NCBI GenBank assembly: GCA_965201045.1
Contig: OZ241746.1
Span: 2,666,001 to 2,730,000, forward strand
DNA: 64,000 bases
Direction of reading: 5' to 3'
Source: JAPORK01 sp026710285
GTDB taxonomy: Bacteria; Pseudomonadota; Gammaproteobacteria; Pseudomonadales; Endozoicomonadaceae
Position numbers and translations under genes: made by a program. Within the stretch, counting starts at the first letter, position 1; every line of letters starts with the position of its first letter. Positions 18,946 to 27,839 of this stretch are shown piece by piece. The notes under the pieces were generated by a model that was not told the DNA's origin, searched no databases, and worked only from the letters and a program-made list of their open reading frames with translations.

Positions 18946-19381
18946 AAATACCTACCTACAACCAAAGGTAAAAACATCATTACATAATATCTGGCAGGCA
19001 GAAACCAGAGAAAAAGCTGAAGAAATGCTCAATTTGTTTATAGAAACATATGATGAAAAATACCCTAAAGCAACACAGTGCCTTATAAAAGACAAAGAGG
19101 AAATTATGGTATTTTATGATTTCCCGGCAGAGCATTGGCAGAGCCTGAGAACAACCAATCCTATTGAGTCAACATTTGCTACGATCAGGCATCGTACAAA
19201 ACGATCAAAAGGCTGTTTGTCACGCAACGGCATGCTGCATATGATGTTTAAACTCGGAGAGTGTGCAGAGAAGAACTGGCATCGATTAAGGGGTTTCATA
19301 CAGCTACCTAAGGTTGTCACAGGAGTAAATTTCAAAGATGGAATTGAGCAAACTGAATCAAATCAGACCATCGCTTTATGA
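18946..19381 (+). pseudogene. IS256-family transposase, C-terminal part
   Basis: From LQPKVKTSLHNIWQAETRE through FYDFPAEHWQSLRTTNPIES, TFATIRHRTKRSKGCLSR and MMFKLGECAEKNWHRLRG this is the normal IS256 transposase C-terminus, including the catalytic Glu region at TNPIEST. A frame opens upstream at 18845 but that part is IS256 terminal DNA, not protein-coding homology. The start of the family match coincides with the inverted fragment's end at 18945. The right terminal repeat follows at 19385-19411. Confidence 0.85.
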
Positions 19382-19431
19382 AGCTTTAAACACCAGTTTT
19401 GACAATGACTCCTGGAAAAGAAACAGTTAGG

Positions 19432-19656
19432 TTAATTTTTATATCTATGAATTTGTTTGTTGCAGGATATATTGAATAATCCAAAGGCATCACGTCCATC
19501 CTTAACTCTGACTTTGAGTGGAAAAACATTTAATCTATTACGTCTAAGTAATGCTGAGACATACAGTGGAGCACTTGTAACTGAATCATTATCAGCAAAA
19601 CATATATTGACAAACAGTAGTGCTTTCAACAATGTCAACCACATCACCTGTTTCAT
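19432..19656 (-). CDS. Short secreted protein after the usher, possible truncated fimbrial subunit
   Basis: 74 codons with a signal peptide (MKQVMWLTLLKALLFVNICFA) followed by about 50 residues that match nothing I know. The ATG is 6 bp after the usher stop, so the two are coupled. In alpha-type (CS1/CFA) fimbrial operons the usher is followed by the tip adhesin gene, so this may be the remnant of one. It ends 20 bp before the IS256 right terminus; a stop codon, not the IS itself, ends it. Confidence 0.5.
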   Translation of the reverse strand: MKQVMWLTLLKALLFVNICFADNDSVTSAPLYVSALLRRNRLNVFPLKVRVKDGRDAFGLFNISCNKQIHRYKN

Positions 19657-19662
19657 AATTTT

Positions 19663-22137
19663 TCAACCACATAAAATAGTTGTTTTTGATTTTGTTGTCA
19701 GTAGCATTTTAGTGCATATTTTTCGACCTGAGTAAATGTAAAACGGTATAAATGGTTTAACTTTTATAGTACTCACTCCGGCAGTTAAATGTTTAGTACT
19801 TAAACAACCTTTCCCAGCACAGTGTATCTTTTGTGCATAAGGTGAACTGATTACAGTTAAATTAGCTGCTTCATTAACTGTAAAATCCAGATACTTTATT
19901 TTACCGGGTATCAGGTCCACATGATAAAGCATCTTTTGTCGTGCATTACGTTTATGCTGAAAAGGTTGATTAAAATCAAGCTTAATATCAACAGAACTAT
20001 AACTGGGGAAATACAACATACGGGATTTACTCAAATCAAGCTTATATTGCGTACTGGTTTTTTCTTCATACAGTTTTGCTGTACCTGCCAGTTTCTGTTT
20101 ATTTCCCCTGTTTCTGATATAGACTGAAGCAGGATGATTCGTTTTGCTGGTATAAAAGACACCCGCTTTATTAATAAATTGTGTCGTTTCTATAGTAGCA
20201 TCTGCATTGAGGTTCTGACCTGAAGTTTTAGAGATGTTAGCGCTTCCATACCAGTACGCATTACTCTGTGATAATATTGCTGTCATGAAAGATTGTCTGG
20301 AATTTCTGTGCTGAACCTGCACTGATGCTGAAGAAGAGAAATTTATACTTTCTGAAATTTGTTTATTATAGCTAACAGACTGATAAAGATAAGCATCCCG
20401 ACCTGGTTTTACAGTGGTATCTGTGTTTATATTTTCATCAAGAGGAACATTCAGGTTTAGCATAAATGTTTTATTTTTATTATTGACTATATAGTTTGTA
20501 TTGGCATAAATGTTGTGTTTAAACCGATGCATTATACCTAACTGGTAAGAATGATAGTAATTATTTTTCTGTTCTGATTCATCTGTTGTATGCTTATTCT
20601 TGTATTTAGTTTGATCATAAAACAGACTGGCGTTAATAGTTGTCTCATTGTTTAATGGATAAAAAACAAACATATCACAATCAAAGTGTTTTTCATTGTT
20701 GCCGCTCCAAAAAAAGTTCGTTTTATTCCCGGTATCACCTAAATCCGTTTGGTTTAAGTGCAATGATAAATAGCCATATTGTGCATTTAGTTCTGATCTT
20801 AAACTTTCTTTTCCTTTAGTTAACATCAGATCAGCGGTTAAATTATTACTATGATAATTGGTACCAATGGTAAAAAAAGGCGATTTTTTTAACAGATACC
20901 CGTGGGCATGCATGCTCCACTGGTTATTCAGTGGAAAATTAATGCCTGATTCGGTAAGGAATTTTCTGATATTTTTATTATTCTGTTTAGTATGCATCAC
21001 TCCAAACCGCAGGTAAGGATCGTAATTATCATAGTTATATTGATTTGTATTACGAATATATTTCATTTGTTGATAAATAATTTTATTATCCCGGGTCACC
21101 GTCAAATTAACATAATAATTACCATAGGGTAACCGTACGTAACTGATTTTATTAAAACCTTTAGCGACATAGTTCTGATAAATAACTTTATCATTGCGTT
21201 TTATCTGCAAACTACCTTCAGCCGGTGTGAAGAAAGTGATTGCCTCTTTGTTTTTATCTCTAAAAAAAAGGTTATTAGTGTGTGCCCACATTAACCCAAT
21301 AAAATTTTTGCCAGCTAGTGCACTCTCCTGTGTTGCGCTATTGAAATTGCCTATATAATCAGTTAATCCGCCGGCTATTGAATAATTAGAAAAATCATAT
21401 TGGTACAGCGCATCTCTAACCTCATTATGACTGTTGGTCCGGTTCATATTCAGTTTTATGTACCCTGGATTAAGTCCGATGTAGTTTTGTAAATTTATAA
21501 AATAAAAATTTTTTTTACCAGAATGGTTGGCATTACCATAGATGTGAGAGACTATCTGATTACTATCTGTTTCCGGATGTAGAAGAGATGTTTTTACTGA
21601 TGTGGCTATGTTAAAATAAGAGTTGGGTACAAAAATTCTAAGCTGTTTATGATAATAATCATTAACAAAACGAGGTTTATCATTAATTAAAATACAGGTT
21701 GAACGACTTTGGGTGCAGGTACTATCATGTTCAACACCTGTGGTAAGCTGCATCACTAAGTGTTTTGCTCCGGAGAAACTCAAACCATTGCTTCTAAAAT
21801 ACTTCATCAACTGTTCATGTGATTTTCTGGTAAATTTAACATGGTACAATGATACATAAGCTCTGATTAATAGTGGCTCAACTGTCCCTTCATTACCCAC
21901 CACAATAACCTGAATACTGCTCAACCTGTCCTGTAATTGACGGGCAAAATATTTTATGGCATCGGAAGACGTTTTCAGCTTTTTGATACTACGAGGAAGA
22001 TACAGTTTTTTTAGTGCACTATTCTTTGTCTTTGTTTTTGTAAAGACGTTTGGCAGTGTACAAAAGATACAGCTTGCTGTAAGCGTTACCACAGCAATTC
22101 TACTCAATAAGTGGCGATAATAAAAGCGCATATTCAC
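19663..22137 (-). CDS. CS1/alpha-type fimbrial outer-membrane usher
   Basis: 824 aa with an N-terminal signal region (hydrophobic stretch about 13-30). The middle has a beta-rich plug-like module, FFTPAEGSLQIKRNDKVIYQ then PYGNYYVNLTVTRDNKI, and long beta-barrel-like segments with alternating aromatic residues. A small C-terminal domain has paired cysteines (KIHCAGKGCLS). This resembles the TcfC/CooC ushers that export and assemble alpha fimbriae across the outer membrane. No chaperone or major pilin gene lies beside it, so it is an orphan in this window. Confidence 0.6.
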   Translation of the reverse strand: MNMRFYYRHLLSRIAVVTLTASCIFCTLPNVFTKTKTKNSALKKLYLPRSIKKLKTSSDAIKYFARQLQDRLSSIQVIVVGNEGTVEPLLIRAYVSLYHVKFTRKSHEQLMKYFRSNGLSFSGAKHLVMQLTTGVEHDSTCTQSRSTCILINDKPRFVNDYYHKQLRIFVPNSYFNIATSVKTSLLHPETDSNQIVSHIYGNANHSGKKNFYFINLQNYIGLNPGYIKLNMNRTNSHNEVRDALYQYDFSNYSIAGGLTDYIGNFNSATQESALAGKNFIGLMWAHTNNLFFRDKNKEAITFFTPAEGSLQIKRNDKVIYQNYVAKGFNKISYVRLPYGNYYVNLTVTRDNKIIYQQMKYIRNTNQYNYDNYDPYLRFGVMHTKQNNKNIRKFLTESGINFPLNNQWSMHAHGYLLKKSPFFTIGTNYHSNNLTADLMLTKGKESLRSELNAQYGYLSLHLNQTDLGDTGNKTNFFWSGNNEKHFDCDMFVFYPLNNETTINASLFYDQTKYKNKHTTDESEQKNNYYHSYQLGIMHRFKHNIYANTNYIVNNKNKTFMLNLNVPLDENINTDTTVKPGRDAYLYQSVSYNKQISESINFSSSASVQVQHRNSRQSFMTAILSQSNAYWYGSANISKTSGQNLNADATIETTQFINKAGVFYTSKTNHPASVYIRNRGNKQKLAGTAKLYEEKTSTQYKLDLSKSRMLYFPSYSSVDIKLDFNQPFQHKRNARQKMLYHVDLIPGKIKYLDFTVNEAANLTVISSPYAQKIHCAGKGCLSTKHLTAGVSTIKVKPFIPFYIYSGRKICTKMLLTTKSKTTILCG

Positions 22138-22509
22138 AACCCAGGTTCAGCTAGATTAAATGATTAACGTATAATAATCAAGACTTCGGATATTTTTAAC
22201 TGTTTATTTTAAAGGAATTTGTCTTTTTGTTCTGCTGCAAAAAACATCTGAGAGTATCAATAATTTACAATTTAACCTGTGTAAATGAAGAAAGTTGAAA
22301 AATTAAATATCAATAATTTGTATAAATTGATTTCTGTATAACCTATCCTCTATTCATTAAATACTGAAGGCAGATATAATGCAAGAAGTAAGTTCATTAA
22401 TGGGTGAGCTTACAAAATATTTGTTATGAAATCAAGTCAGAGTTATTTTTTTGGCTCAGTTTATACTTTCTTCACTTAAAGCACGTTTGGTTAATTTATA
22501 TAGAATAGA
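22138..22509. other. Intergenic region upstream of the usher
   Basis: AT-rich, no supportable gene. It must hold the usher promoter on the minus strand, but I could not single out a convincing -35/-10 pair. A 16-codon frame starting at 22380 is too short to support. Confidence 0.4.
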
Positions 22510-22714
22510 CAGGGCTTACGCACCAAGAGAATGATTCTTAATAACCAAACAAAACAGTTACTTTTTGAGCAAAAAATGTACAGCTGGTCATGGTTTTATG
22601 CCTTATCAAAGACTGATCAACGATCAGTTAGAGGTTAAAATGCACAGATTGAGTCTCAAAAAAGTGTTATATGAAACTCCAAATGAGAATGATTCTCTTG
22701 GTGCGTAAGCCCTG
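22510..22714. mobile_element. 205-bp MITE with 29-bp terminal inverted repeats, copy 1
   Basis: It begins CAGGGCTTACGCACCAAGAG and ends with the reverse complement; the terminal repeats match over about 29 bp with one or two mismatches. The interior is non-coding and includes ACTGATCAACGATCAGT, itself a palindrome. A second copy of the same length follows at 22827. The parental transposase family was not identified. Confidence 0.85.
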
Positions 22715-22826
22715 TTTTTGTACCGACACCTATAGAATAAACCTAACTAAAATTGGATTGCAATATTTTTTTTAAAAATTCTATCTGTTCAATAAAAATA
22801 AGTGTTTTTGCAGAAATAGCCGGTAA

Positions 22827-23031
22827 CAGGGCTTACGCACCAAGAGAATGATTCTTAATAACCAAATAAAACAATTACTTTTTAAGCAAAAAATGTACAG
22901 ATGTTCATAGTTTTATATCTTATCAAAGACTGATCAACGGTCAGTTAGAAGTTAAAATGCACAGATTGAGTTTCAAAAAAGTGTTATATGAAGCTCCAAA
23001 TGAGAATGATTCTCTTGGTGCGTAAGCCCTG
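22827..23031. mobile_element. 205-bp MITE, copy 2
   Basis: It matches copy 1 in direct orientation with a handful of substitutions. The pair with its 112-bp spacer is bounded by the same 10 bp, ATAGAATAGA (22500-22509 and 23032-23041), as if the two had entered together or by successive events at one site. Confidence 0.85.
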
Positions 23032-23196
23032 ATAGAATAGATGAATATTTCCAAACACCGACAAAAAAAGAATCCAGTTGTCGTTGTATTAAATATTTTT
23101 TTAAATTGTATACTTTTCGTTTTATGAAGCTGGATAAATTTATTTTGCACAGATTACCAACATTGGACCGTTATACTCTGTGCATGGACAGAGCTA

Positions 23197-23362
23197 AGGA
23201 ATGCGCACAAAATAATTTAGACAAATTCGGGAGTAGTTGTGGTTTTATATGGCAGTTCGCCTTCGACTCTGCTCAGGCTACAGGTTTGCGTTGGCAAAGT
23301 GGAGGCGAAGCCAGTGAAATTGAAGTCAGAAGAATCATTGTCATTTTATGGATAGATTAGGG
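23197..23362. repeat. Left arm of a 1.4-kb inverted repeat
   Basis: GGAATGCGCACAAAATAATT to GTCATTTTATGGATAGATTA matches the reverse complement of 24472-24608, except for an extra unit of about 28 bp containing the REP-like CTTCGACTCTGCTCAGGCT. A short piece of the same text (GGAATGCGCACAAAATAATT) also occurs at 42798, right after the intact exported-protein gene. An 84-codon frame running through it looks like a chance product. Confidence 0.7.
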
Positions 23363-23499
23363 TTGTACGAGTTATCTCGTGTACATTCCTAACATCTAAA
23401 TTCAGCGCATACAAAGGAATTAATAGGCTTGAAACCAAACCTTTAAAAAACTTTGTTTATATCTGTTTGTATCATATGTCGTTTATATAGCAAAAATGA
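23363..23499. other. Short non-coding stretch before a candidate RNA gene
   Basis: AT-rich with no gene. It could contain a promoter for the structured region at 23500-23750, but no clean -35/-10 is obvious. Confidence 0.3.
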
Positions 23500-23750
23500 A
23501 TTATTTCGATTAATTGTCAGCACCCTTCGGGGTCTGTAAAAAACATTATAGAATGCTGTTAGCTATTATAAGTTATATGATTTCGCTACCATTCAGCGAA
23601 TTTCTTCAGGAGTAAGTAGATGATCTAATTTATCTTATAAGCGATTAATGACTATTAGTGAAAAAGCATCTGTTGCTGATTAAGCTATTATCAAGAGCGC
23701 CGTAAAACCTCTTTCTTTAATGCAGAGGTAAGGCGCTTTCATTTTATTTT
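23500..23750 (+). ncRNA. Candidate small RNA with UUCG hairpin and terminator
   Basis: No protein gene fits here, yet three strong hairpins lie in a row: ACCC-TTCG-GGGT extended by CAG/CTG (about 23519-23537), TTCGCT/AGCGAA (about 23583-23600), and a compound terminator hairpin at 23696-23737 followed by a T-rich tail. It resembles no RNA family I can name. It is an inference from structure only. Confidence 0.35.
23696..23750 (+). terminator. Compound rho-independent terminator
   Basis: AGCGCC (23696-23701) pairs with GGCGCT (23732-23737), and inside it ACCTCT pairs with AGAGGT. The stem is followed by TTCATTTTATTTTT. It has no protein gene upstream on the plus strand, which is the main hint of a small RNA. 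Confidence 0.7.
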
Positions 23751-23890
23751 TGTGGATATTTTTGCAGACAAAAGTTAAAACTCAGCCACTAAATATATGA
23801 GGGTTATCCGTGTTTTTAGCCTGATCAGCATAATATATAGCGTCATTTTTTACAAAAGCTGATCATGGCAATAAAAACTTTTAAAGCGTT

Positions 23891-24260
23891 TTATTTTTTT
23901 TGTTTATATATAGTACTCCCGGTAGAAACAGGTTCCATTTATATAATTGTTTTGGTTTTTCCTTTTTTGTGTTTGCGGGATAGTCTCTGAGGAGGGTTCT
24001 CGTATAATGTATACTCTTCCGGAGTATCTTTCATGTTATTGTCTTTTTTCTTCTTATTTTTAATAAATTTATACATTAAATATCCAGGAATAACAGCTAC
24101 AAGTGCAGCAGAAGCTGGTGCCCCTGCATATAAAGCTATTTTTTTTTAGGTCGGTACTGTCTATTGTGATGTCTATTTGTTTATCAGTGTTTTCTGTGAT
24201 TTTTATGATGTGGAAACCCTCATCACCTGTTTCATAAACAAACCTTTCGATTGTGATGTA
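23891..24260 (-). pseudogene. Decayed copy of the exported protein at 41.4 kb (C-terminal part)
   Basis: Read on the minus strand: ITENTDKQIDITIDSTDLKK, then an extra A in a run of nine shifts the frame, then a membrane segment, KKKKDNN, PEEYTLYENP, an in-frame TAA, and MEPVSTGSTIYKQKK. The intact gene has VTENANKQIDITIDSTDPKK, KKDNN, QEEATIYVNP and MEPVASGSVIYKPKQ. Upstream of 24260 further frames are disrupted. The downstream sequence to about 23785 is also closely shared with the intact gene. Confidence 0.85.
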
Positions 24261-24471
24261 GAAAAATCATCTGGAATATTTCGTAAAGGTATACAATATG
24301 TAGTAATTTCTGGTTTCCGGCATATGACCATAATGGAAAAACCACCTGAGTACACATTAGGACCTGGTAACTATGTACTCTGGAATGCGTATAAATTTGG
24401 TGACAAAATGATAACGACTGTAATGGTAGAGAACGTAAACGAAATAATTTGTACAATCCTAGATGGCGTTG

Positions 24472-24608
24472 ACTAATCTATCCATAAAATGACAATGATT
24501 CTTCTGGTTTCAATTTCACTGGCTTCGACTCCGCTCAGCCAACGCAAATCCGTATTGCCATACAAAATCACAACTATCCTCAATTGGTCTAAATTATTTT
24601 GTGCCTAT
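24472..24608. repeat. Right arm of the 1.4-kb inverted repeat
   Basis: Reverse complement of the left arm at 23197-23362. It contains the REP-like CTTCGACTCCGCTCAGCC. Together the arms bracket the candidate small RNA and the decayed exported-protein gene, so the segment may have moved or duplicated as a unit. From 24609 to the uvrC start I see no further gene. Confidence 0.7.
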
Positions 24609-24874
24609 TTCTGGCTTTTCTCTTATCTTCAGTCATACCTATTCAAAAGCACCTCTAAAAAATTATTCATTAGTGATTATATGAGACCAGTCTAAAAATA
24701 GGTTTATACGATTAACAACAGCGTTAACATTTTTACAGGTCTTTTTATCCGATAAAAAATTTATGTTTTGTGATGGGTTGACTTTTTGTTTCGTGTATAC
24801 TGAGAAAACAATTGTATAGACCTGAAAAAGGTACAGCTACTTTTAGTGTTATTGGTTATATCATTCGGAACGAT

Positions 24875-26782
24875 ATGTCAAAAAAGCAGATACCACCCTC
24901 CGATACAGTATGTACATCATCTGATCAAACATTATTTGATGCAAAAACTTTTTTGAAAAATGCACCAGCAGAACCCGGCGTCTATTGTATGCGTGGCGCA
25001 AAAGCGCAGTGGCTTTATGTGGGCAAAGCAAAAAACCTGAAATCACGGCTGTCTAGCTATTTTAATGATACGGTTTGCGCCATGAAAACCCAGGTACTGG
25101 TCAGTAAAATTTTAAATATTGAAGTTATCGTTACCACCAATGAAACTGAAGCTTTAATTCTTGAACAAACACTGATAAAAAAACATAAACCCGTTTACAA
25201 TATCTTACTGCGGGACGATAAATCTTACCCCTATATCTGCCTGTCTGAACATAAGTTTCCTCAGTTGTTGCTTTATCGAGGTAAAAGAAAAAAGCAGGGT
25301 AAAACGTTTGGACCTTATCCGGGAGTCGGAGCTGCACGGGAAAGCCTGAAAATACTTCAGAAAATCTTTAAAGTACGTCAGTGCGATGATAGCTATTTTT
25401 CAAACCGTAAAAGACCCTGTCTGCAGTATCAGATTAATCGTTGCAAAGCGCCTTGTGTTGGTTATGTGTCAGCAGAAGAATATCAGGAAGACGTTATACG
25501 CTCTGAAAAATTTTTACAGGGAAAAAGCCAGCAATTAATTTGTGAGTTCGTTGAGAAAATGGATGTAGCCTCTGCTGCAATGGAATATGAGCAGGCTGCA
25601 ATATATCGTGATCAAATTCAGGACCTGCAAAAACTACAGATTTCACAGGTGGTTAATCTTAGCAAAGGTGATATAGATGTCATCGGACTGGCAACCCAGT
25701 CAGGTGTCTGTTGCATAGAAATCCTTTTTATTCGCAAAGGCAGTTTGCTGGGCAACCGGCATTTTATTTCAACATTTCGCCTGGATGAGTCATCTGAAGA
25801 AATATTAAGTGCGTTTCTGTCACAGTTTTATATCAGTCATGCCAGTCGAAGAGATTTCCCTGAAGAGATTCTGCTCAACTGCGAGGTGATGGAAAGTGAC
25901 AGCTTACAGTTGTTAATTAGTCGTCTTTCCACGCATAAAGTCTGTATAACCCAGGTTATAAATAAAAAACAGGAACCGTACAAACGCTGGATGATGATGG
26001 CAACAAAAAATGCACAACAGGCGCTTGATACGCATCTTATTAGTAAACAAACCTTGTTACAGCGCTTTAGCCAACTCAAAGAAGGTCTTTGCCTTTCTTC
26101 AATGCCCGAGCAAATTGAATGTTTTGATATTAGCCACACACACGGTGAAGGTACTGTTGCTTCCTGTGTTGTGTTTGATCAAAGTGGTCCGTTATCACGC
26201 TTGTATCGTCGCTTTAATATTAAAAATATCACGCCGGGCGATGATTATGCAGCACTCAGACAGGCTGTTGAACGGCGATATATCATATATTCTGATAGCG
26301 ATAGCAAAAAAAGCAGTATTAAAACGGATGAACATAAGTTACCGGATATATTATTAATTGATGGAGGTATCGGGCAAATTAATACTGTTACTGAAGTATT
26401 AAAAAAATTAAAGGTAAATGTGCCTGTTTATGGCGTTGCAAAAGGAGAAGAGAGAAAACCGGGTATGGAAAGCATTATTGATGCAGCAACACATCAGGTT
26501 TATCATTTTGATACAAATCATTTGGGGTTTTTGCTGATACAGCAGATCAGAGATGAAGCGCATCGTTTTGCACTGGTCAGCCACAGAATGCGACGTAGTA
26601 AAGTGAGAAAAACATCATTCCTTGAAAGTATTAAAACCATAGGACCTAAACGTCGCACTGAATTAATTAAATTTTTTGGCGGAATTCAGGGTGTAAAACA
26701 GGCAGAGATTACAGATATAATGAAAGTGCGTGGAATCAGTCGTAAACTGGCTGAAGAAATCTACAAAACATTACATGACTAA
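24875..26782 (+). CDS. uvrC: Excinuclease ABC subunit C
   Basis: 635 aa from the ATG at 24875 (MSKKQIPPSD); a longer frame from TTG 24812 has no family match. Domains: GIY-YIG nuclease (GVYCMRGAKAQWLYVGKAKNL), a Cys cluster (RPCLQYQINRCKAPCVGY), UVR motif (AAMEYEQAAIYRDQI), the RNase H-like 5' nuclease (IECFDISHTHGEG, LLIDGGIGQI) and tandem HhH at the C-terminus. It cuts DNA on both sides of a lesion bound by UvrB. It is 17 bp upstream of pgsA, a common gammaproteobacterial pair. The N-terminal 20 residues before DAKTFLK are longer than usual. Confidence 0.97.
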   Translation: MSKKQIPPSDTVCTSSDQTLFDAKTFLKNAPAEPGVYCMRGAKAQWLYVGKAKNLKSRLSSYFNDTVCAMKTQVLVSKILNIEVIVTTNETEALILEQTLIKKHKPVYNILLRDDKSYPYICLSEHKFPQLLLYRGKRKKQGKTFGPYPGVGAARESLKILQKIFKVRQCDDSYFSNRKRPCLQYQINRCKAPCVGYVSAEEYQEDVIRSEKFLQGKSQQLICEFVEKMDVASAAMEYEQAAIYRDQIQDLQKLQISQVVNLSKGDIDVIGLATQSGVCCIEILFIRKGSLLGNRHFISTFRLDESSEEILSAFLSQFYISHASRRDFPEEILLNCEVMESDSLQLLISRLSTHKVCITQVINKKQEPYKRWMMMATKNAQQALDTHLISKQTLLQRFSQLKEGLCLSSMPEQIECFDISHTHGEGTVASCVVFDQSGPLSRLYRRFNIKNITPGDDYAALRQAVERRYIIYSDSDSKKSSIKTDEHKLPDILLIDGGIGQINTVTEVLKKLKVNVPVYGVAKGEERKPGMESIIDAATHQVYHFDTNHLGFLLIQQIRDEAHRFALVSHRMRRSKVRKTSFLESIKTIGPKRRTELIKFFGGIQGVKQAEITDIMKVRGISRKLAEEIYKTLHD

Positions 26783-26799
26783 CACTGAGGATATAAGTA

Positions 26800-27360
26800 G
26801 TGGTATGCAAATTTAATATACCTAATACATTGACGTTTATAAGAATGATTTTAATACCTGTTATTGTCATTGTGTTTTATTTACCATGGGGCAAAGCATA
26901 TTATCTGTGTGCATTTATTTTTTTTATGGCGTGTATCACTGACTGGCTCGATGGTTTGCTGGCTAGAAAATTAGGACAAATGACACAGTTTGGCGCATTT
27001 ATAGACCCGGTCGCTGATAAACTGGTTGTTGCGGCATCATTATCAATGTTGATAGAAGGGTATCATACGGTTTGGATTACGATTCCGGCTATGATTATTA
27101 TCGGACGTGAAATTGTTATTTCTGCATTGCGGGAATGGATGGCAGAAGTAGGAAAATCCAGTAATGTTGCAGTTAATATGATAGGAAAAATCAAGACACT
27201 GCTACAAATGGCAGCGATCCTGATTTTGTTTTTATCATTTCCACACTTTAACTGGTTTACTATTGTGGGTATAGTGGCTCTTTATATTGCTGGCATACTG
27301 ACTATTTGGTCAATGTGTCTTTATCTGGGAATTGCATTTAAAATGTCAAAAAACAGCTGA
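26800..27360 (+). CDS. pgsA: CDP-diacylglycerol-glycerol-3-phosphate 3-phosphatidyltransferase
   Basis: 186 aa with several membrane helices. It has the CDP-alcohol phosphatidyltransferase motif D-x2-DG-x2-AR-x8-G-x3-D-x3-D, seen from DWLDGLLARK through GAFIDPVADK. It makes phosphatidylglycerol phosphate at the inner membrane. The GTG start at 26800 has GAGG 9 nt upstream. It is in an operon with uvrC. Confidence 0.97.
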   Translation: MVCKFNIPNTLTFIRMILIPVIVIVFYLPWGKAYYLCAFIFFMACITDWLDGLLARKLGQMTQFGAFIDPVADKLVVAASLSMLIEGYHTVWITIPAMIIIGREIVISALREWMAEVGKSSNVAVNMIGKIKTLLQMAAILILFLSFPHFNWFTIVGIVALYIAGILTIWSMCLYLGIAFKMSKNS

Positions 27361-27430
27361 GGCTTATAATACTGGCAAAGCTTAAAGTTCAGTCTGAGTC
27401 ATGCAAATAAAAAGATATTCACAAAAAGTA

Positions 27431-27458
27431 TTGACATAACCGTAAAAAAACATAGAAT
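27431..27458 (+). promoter_or_regulatory. Promoter of tRNA-Cys
   Basis: TTGACA (27431-27436) and TAGAAT (27453-27458) are separated by 16 bp, about 30 bp upstream of the tRNA-Cys 5' end. The downstream tRNA-Leu could be co-transcribed. Confidence 0.75.
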
Positions 27459-27487
27459 ACTTTTCGTGATATTTATATTTGAAAACA

Positions 27488-27561
27488 GGCTGGGTGGCAG
27501 AGTGGTTATGCAGCGGACTGCAACTCCGTGTACGCCGGTTCGATTCCGACCTCAGCCTCCA
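27488..27561 (+). tRNA. tRNA-Cys (anticodon GCA)
   Basis: 74 nt: acceptor GGCTGGG pairs with CTCAGCC, the anticodon loop CTGCAAC gives GCA, GGTTCGATTCC is the T arm, discriminator T and an encoded CCA. The U73 discriminator is the expected tRNA-Cys identity base. Confidence 0.97.
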
Positions 27562-27693
27562 TAAACAGAGTATAAATTAATTTTTTATAAATTAATGTTG
27601 TATAAATATAATTTTTGGTGGTAGTATTCACAGCTTATACAGATTACTATGGTCTGTAATATGATTGCAGTTACAGAATTATTATTCTTTGCT

Positions 27694-27780
27694 GCCCGGG
27701 TGGTGAAACAGGTAGACACAAGGGACTTAAAATCCCTCGGCTTAACAGCCGTGCCGGTTCGACTCCGGCCCCGGGCACCA
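27694..27780 (+). tRNA. tRNA-Leu (anticodon TAA)
   Basis: 87 nt with a long variable arm (CTCGGCTTAACAGCCGT), acceptor GCCCGGG / CCCGGGC, loop ACTTAAAA giving anticodon TAA, and encoded ACCA. The tRNA-Cys/tRNA-Leu order after pgsA is common in gammaproteobacteria. Confidence 0.97.
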
Positions 27781-27839
27781 TTTCTTTTATAAAAACACCC
27801 TCAATAAAGCACCAACACATATTACACAAGATACAGAAT

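Larger units (their letters stand above)
12101..19411 (+). mobile_element. IS256-family element opened up by introns, IS1634 and an inverted IS256 fragment
   Basis: The left end GAGATATAGTTAAAACTGG (12101) and the reverse complement of the right end (19411), GAGTCATTGTCAAAACTGG, form the terminal repeats, both continuing TGTTTAAA. Flanks CTGGAAAG (left) and CTGGAAAAG (right) look like a slightly altered 8-9 bp duplication typical of IS256. The element keeps the first part of its transposase gene on the left and the last part on the right. The middle about 70 codons are missing, and the gap holds two group II introns, an IS1634 copy and an inverted IS256 left part. Confidence 0.75.

Noticed and set aside
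23106..23360. 84-codon plus-strand frame
   Set aside because: It runs through the inverted-repeat arm and a REP-like unit; the other arm does not preserve the frame.
24177..24476. 99-codon plus-strand frame with plausible composition
   Set aside because: It is antisense to the decayed exported-protein copy, whose minus-strand homology is clear.
24778..24801. TTGACT and TATACT as a uvrC promoter
   Set aside because: Only 12 bp separate them, too short for a sigma-70 promoter.
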